From Pseudomonadota bacterium (GTDB taxonomy: Bacteria; Verrucomicrobiota; Verrucomicrobiia; Limisphaerales; SXTU01), in the NCBI GenBank assembly GCA_009924135.1, contig RFSE01000002.1:1-64000 (forward strand): 64,000 bases of DNA. The letters run 5' to 3'. Below the pieces are notes generated by a model. The model was not told the DNA's origin. It saw nothing but the letters and a program-made list of their open reading frames with translations, and did no database searches. Position 1 is the stretch's first letter. The number at the start of each line of letters is the position of its first letter. Position numbers and translations under genes: made by a program. Below are positions 61,646 through 64,000 of the stretch, one piece after another.

Positions 61646-62503
61646 CTACTTGGCCGCATTGGCCGCCAGTGCCGCCTGAGCTTTGGCCTTCGCCTCCTCC
61701 GCGCGACGCATGATTTCCTCGGGCGAGGGCAGGCTCATCAGGACTTCCGCCGGAATGTCACCGGCGGCGCTGGCGAGCTTGGTGAGGCACTTCTGGCGCT
61801 CGGCCAGGGCCTTCTTGTCGTCGCGCTCCTTGCTGAAGCGGGCCTTGGCGGCGTCACTGCGCAGGCGGAGCTGGGAATAGACATCGCCGCCGAGCAGCGA
61901 GGAGATGTCGATCTTCATCTTCTCCTTGCCCATGTCCGAGTCCTGCACCACGTCGCCGTTGATGGGGCCGGCCTTGTACTTCGGGAACATGATCGCGGCC
62001 TCGGGACAGACGCGCGAGCAGGCGGGACAGTTGGTTTTGCAGTTGTCGTGGTTCTGCGCCTGAATCTTGTTCTGCTCGTCCACGCCATAGACGCCGAAGA
62101 GGCAGAAGCTCAGGCACTGCATGCAGTTCGTACAGCGGTCGTAATCGATGACCGGGAACCACGGCTTCCACTCGCCGTGCCGCGCGGCGCCGGTCTCGGC
62201 CTGCACGGCTTCGGCGGTCCGGGCAATGCGCGTGGCATCAAGCCCGGTGATGTCTTGAAACCGCACGCTGGTCCCGGCGGTCACACCCTCCGCTTCCGGG
62301 GTGCGCCCGGCGAACTGCCCGAGCACGAGCAACGACCCGCGCTCATGCGGCGCGACGCGTCCCCCCGCGACGGCGCGGGTGACGGCAAAGCCCTTCTCCA
62401 GCAACGCCGTCAGCGCGGCGAAGCGGTCGGTGTCAGCGAGCGGCGGGGCATCGGCGCCCTCGTAGAGGACGACGCGGAGGGTGGAGGAGGATGTGAGCGA
62501 CAT
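61646..62503 (-). CDS. Ferredoxin-type protein with two [4Fe-4S] motifs
   Basis: 285 residues. The centre has C-x2-C-x2-C-x3-C (CTNCMQCLSFC) and a variant second set CKTNCPACSRVCPEAAIMFP, the pattern of 8Fe ferredoxins. The first ~115 residues (LRVVLYEGADAPPLADTDRF, SLLVLGQFAG) form an unknown N-terminal domain and the last ~80 are charged and helical (KARFSKERDDKKALAERQKC). An electron-transfer role is likely; the partner is unknown. A relic of its first ~25 codons lies at 63428-63492, beyond a TA module. Confidence 0.88.
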   Translation of the reverse strand: MSLTSSSTLRVVLYEGADAPPLADTDRFAALTALLEKGFAVTRAVAGGRVAPHERGSLLVLGQFAGRTPEAEGVTAGTSVRFQDITGLDATRIARTAEAVQAETGAARHGEWKPWFPVIDYDRCTNCMQCLSFCLFGVYGVDEQNKIQAQNHDNCKTNCPACSRVCPEAAIMFPKYKAGPINGDVVQDSDMGKEKMKIDISSLLGGDVYSQLRLRSDAAKARFSKERDDKKALAERQKCLTKLASAAGDIPAEVLMSLPSPEEIMRRAEEAKAKAQAALAANAAK

Positions 62504-62510
62504 GGCGGAA

Positions 62511-62544
62511 GTGTTCAGTAATTAGTGTTCAGTGTCCAGTTACT
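62511..62544. repeat. GTTCAGT/TTAGTAA heptads upstream of the ferredoxin gene
   Basis: GTGTTCAGTAATTAGTGTTC and on: mixed units of two heptad families, directly upstream of the ferredoxin start and 10 bp before the broken PIN gene. Confidence 0.75.
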
Positions 62545-62553
62545 CGCCACGCG

Positions 62554-62914
62554 TCAAGGTTCGTAGAAGCGGGCAAACCCCTTGGCTCGCAAGCCTTGTT
62601 TCAGTTCCAGATCTTCTGTCCACAAGCGACCGCCAAGGTGGAGCGTGAGTGCGACGTAAGGAGTATCCTTCTCATCCACACCTAGACAAAGCTGCTGGGC
62701 TTCCATCCAGGTACCGATGGCGATGTTGGCTTCGGCGATAAACTCAATGCGGGTCACCAGCGTGTGCAGGGCCTCCAGCAATTCGTCTTCGCCCACGCGG
62801 GCTGTAAAACAGAACGACCGCCGAGGGACTTAGCCGGTCACGCAAATCACCACGCCCGGCGGCCAGCGCTTTGAAGGCGAGATTGGCGTCCACCACGACG
62901 CGCTCCGCTTTCAT
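62554..62914 (-). pseudogene. PIN-domain toxin gene broken by a frameshift
   Basis: The start at 62914 (MKAERVVVDANLAFKALAAG) gives the first PIN strand and Asp; after LSPSAVVLF the frame is lost. The rest (VGEDELLEALHTLVTRIEFI, KDTPYVALTLHLGGRLWTED, LELKQGLRAKGFARFYEP) is in another frame and holds the remaining acidic residues. Removing one T from the T4 run (62806-62809, plus strand A) restores a PIN protein of about 120 residues. The start overlaps the antitoxin stop by ATGA. Function is probably lost. Confidence 0.85.
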
Positions 62915-63129
62915 GGCGCGGTCTTGATAAACCGATCCTTGTTTGCCGCCCACCAGTCCGACTTGATTTCCTCCGCCAGCCGCCCGGCCTCCGCTTCGTC
63001 CAACCCGCTCCGGCGGGTGATGGCTTCCAACCGCAACCAGTCCAAAAACGTGTTAAGCCGGTCGGCTGGCACATCATCCTTCGGGATGGTGACGCACACG
63101 GCTTGGTCGGTGGCCTCGACGGTTATCAT
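62911..63129 (-). CDS. Antitoxin partner of the broken PIN toxin
   Basis: 72 residues: MITVEATDQAVCVTIPKDDV followed by ADRLNTFLDWLRLEAITRRS and the acidic helix DEAEAGRLAEEIKSDWWAAN. The short strand-helix start and acidic tail fit small antitoxins paired with PIN proteins. If the toxin is dead the antitoxin has no target. Confidence 0.75.
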   Translation of the reverse strand: MITVEATDQAVCVTIPKDDVPADRLNTFLDWLRLEAITRRSGLDEAEAGRLAEEIKSDWWAANKDRFIKTAP

Positions 63130-63133
63130 GAGA

Positions 63134-63361
63134 TTAAGCTCCGCTGTTCGCGGCTTGAAAGCAAGGCTCCGTTCCCATCTCCGTGAGCACGGCCAGCACT
63201 TGCGAGCGTTTTACGCTGGGAAAGCCGTCCAAAAAAAACTCGATGGAATCACCCGCCTTGAGGTGATCGAATAAACTCTGCACCGGCACGCGCGTACCCT
63301 TGAAAACCAGCGTGCCGCCTAGAATCTCCGGATCGGAATGATAGGCGCGGTCTTTTTTCAT
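63134..63361 (-). CDS. DUF433-family protein
   Basis: 75 residues. HSDPEILGGTLVFKGTRVPV and SLFDHLKAGDSIEFFLDGFP are the DUF433 signature (a helix-turn-helix-like antitoxin fold), followed by VKRSQVLAVLTEMG. DUF433 genes usually precede a PIN-like DUF5615 toxin, which is missing; here a different antitoxin follows. The ATG at 63361 is chosen over a GTG two codons earlier. Confidence 0.8.
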   Translation of the reverse strand: MKKDRAYHSDPEILGGTLVFKGTRVPVQSLFDHLKAGDSIEFFLDGFPSVKRSQVLAVLTEMGTEPCFQAANSGA

Positions 63362-63427
63362 GCGCACAAGGTAGTCTCCAACCCGAGACCAAGCAATACT
63401 GGCAACTCAAAGGGCTGAGGACTCACG

Positions 63428-63492
63428 AACGACGGGGCATCGGTGCCCTCGCAGTAAAGAACGTGGAGAGCGGAGGACGAGGTCAGGCTCAA
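63428..63492 (-). pseudogene. Relic of the 5' end of the ferredoxin gene
   Basis: On the minus strand this reads LSLTSSSALHVLYCEGTDAP, closely matching the ferredoxin start MSLTSSSTLRVVLYEGADAP, with about three quarters of bases identical. It lies beyond the TA and DUF433 genes, so the module is bracketed by the true gene start and this relic. The rest of 63368-63513 shows no gene. Confidence 0.8.
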
Positions 63493-63513
63493 GGGATAAA
63501 AACGTTTACCCAG

Positions 63514-63906
63514 TCAAGCGGCGGCCTTCGGGGCATCGGTGGCGGTGACTTTCCCTCTCGGCAAGTTCGCCTTCACCTCACCATCGAAGAGCGAGGTGCA
63601 GACTTCGTCGGCGCTTTGCACGCGCATGTTGAGGACTTCGGCGGTGTCGAGCGGCAGGTCGGCCTTGGCGGTGTGGAAAAGCCACTTCACGGCGCGCGGG
63701 AAACAGGCGGCGATCTTCACCGGTCCACCGTCCGCCAGTCGCTTGAGCGACGGGTCCTGCCGGGCGCTCATCTCGCAGAGGTCGGCCACGGCGTCGAAGG
63801 CCACACCGGAGTCGGAAAGCTTTTGCAGGACCGCCGCCTTGACCTCCGGCGGGACGACCTGGGCGTACTGGCAGTGACAATAAAGAATGCGCGGTGCGGC
63901 TGACAT
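63514..63906 (-). CDS. Conserved small protein near the ferredoxin gene, function unknown
   Basis: 130 residues. The opening RILYCHCQYAQVVPPEVKAA has a C-x-C pair, then VADLCEMSARQDPSLKRLAD and KIAACFPRAVKWLFHTA with further cysteines. The pattern recalls HdrA/ferredoxin-linked small proteins with YCHC and AACFPRA motifs, but I cannot name a family with certainty. Originally adjacent to the ferredoxin gene before the TA insertion, so they may work together in electron transfer. Confidence 0.7.
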   Translation of the reverse strand: MSAAPRILYCHCQYAQVVPPEVKAAVLQKLSDSGVAFDAVADLCEMSARQDPSLKRLADGGPVKIAACFPRAVKWLFHTAKADLPLDTAEVLNMRVQSADEVCTSLFDGEVKANLPRGKVTATDAPKAAA

Positions 63907-63923
63907 GTTGCTGGCGGGTGGTA

Positions 63924-63968
63924 GGGTCTTGGGTCTGAGGTCTGGGGTCTGGGGTCTGGCGTCTGGGG
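63924..63968. repeat. GTCTGGG heptad array
   Basis: Six degenerate 7-nt units (GGTCTTG, GGTCTGA, GGTCTGG and so on) upstream of the last gene at the window edge. A complementary arm, if any, would lie outside the window. Confidence 0.8.
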
Positions 63969-64000
63969 AGGAGGGAGACGCCTTGCGGCGTGTCCGGCGT

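Overview
The window reads as a high-GC chromosomal segment of a Verrucomicrobiota bacterium, probably in the Pedosphaera/Limisphaerales part of the phylum. This rests on a Planctomycetes-Verrucomicrobia (PV) type bacterial microcompartment (BMC) locus, a long PVC-type membrane-bound dehydrogenase/cytochrome c (CxxCH) protein, short TA modules between housekeeping genes, and dense intergenic heptanucleotide repeats. No rRNA, CRISPR array or replication origin is visible. One tRNA is present, tRNA-Gln(CTG).

Layout. 0-5.7 kb: nuoB-C-D-E-F on the minus strand, with a tRNA-Gln and a nucleotidyltransferase gene pair lodged between nuoE and nuoF and a toxin-antitoxin pair after nuoF. 5.8-8.4 kb: a lactonase, a small AT-richer orphan gene between inverted repeats, and an SDR. 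8.6-18.0 kb: the BMC operon with a divergent DeoR regulator, pduL, three BMC-H, acetate kinase, three BMC-P, acylating aldehyde dehydrogenase, class II aldolase and a probable second aldolase-fold protein. This fits fucose/rhamnose-type degradation through lactaldehyde. 18.1-19.4 kb: a MazEF-like module inside a partial duplication, and a small membrane protein. 19.4-31.4 kb: PVC heme protein, undecaprenyl-phosphate sugar transferase, zinc alcohol dehydrogenase, DHDPS-family aldolase, MFS transporter, DGQHR protein and ffh. 31.5-37.3 kb: a LysR, lipoprotein beta-carbonic anhydrase, SbtA and SbtB cassette flanked by a fragment and an intact copy of an MBL-fold/cNMP-binding gene. 37.4-41.1 kb: tandem Usp, methyltransferase, EboE. 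41.2-45.8 kb: a Wza/Wzc-type polysaccharide export operon. 45.9-51.4 kb: double CbiX, an ABC-2 exporter interrupted by a PhyH gene and a VapBC pair, and a NIPSNAP protein. 51.8-61.5 kb: H-NOX, H-NOX-associated hybrid kinase and three more kinase genes, two of them broken. 61.6-64 kb: a 2x[4Fe-4S] ferredoxin, a broken PIN TA module, a DUF433 protein and a small protein.

Two patterns recur that ordinary annotation would miss. First, at least eight different 7-nt tandem repeat units, mostly arranged as inverted pairs, sit between genes and also inside three coding regions without breaking the frame. Second, accessory genes (MazEF, the PIN module, the LysR-CA-SbtAB cassette, possibly PhyH/VapBC and an orphan inside the BMC operon) are bracketed by a partial duplication of the adjoining host gene, as though cargo repeatedly inserts next to a gene while regenerating its end. 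A 137-bp element with 12-bp perfect terminal inverted repeats is present twice.
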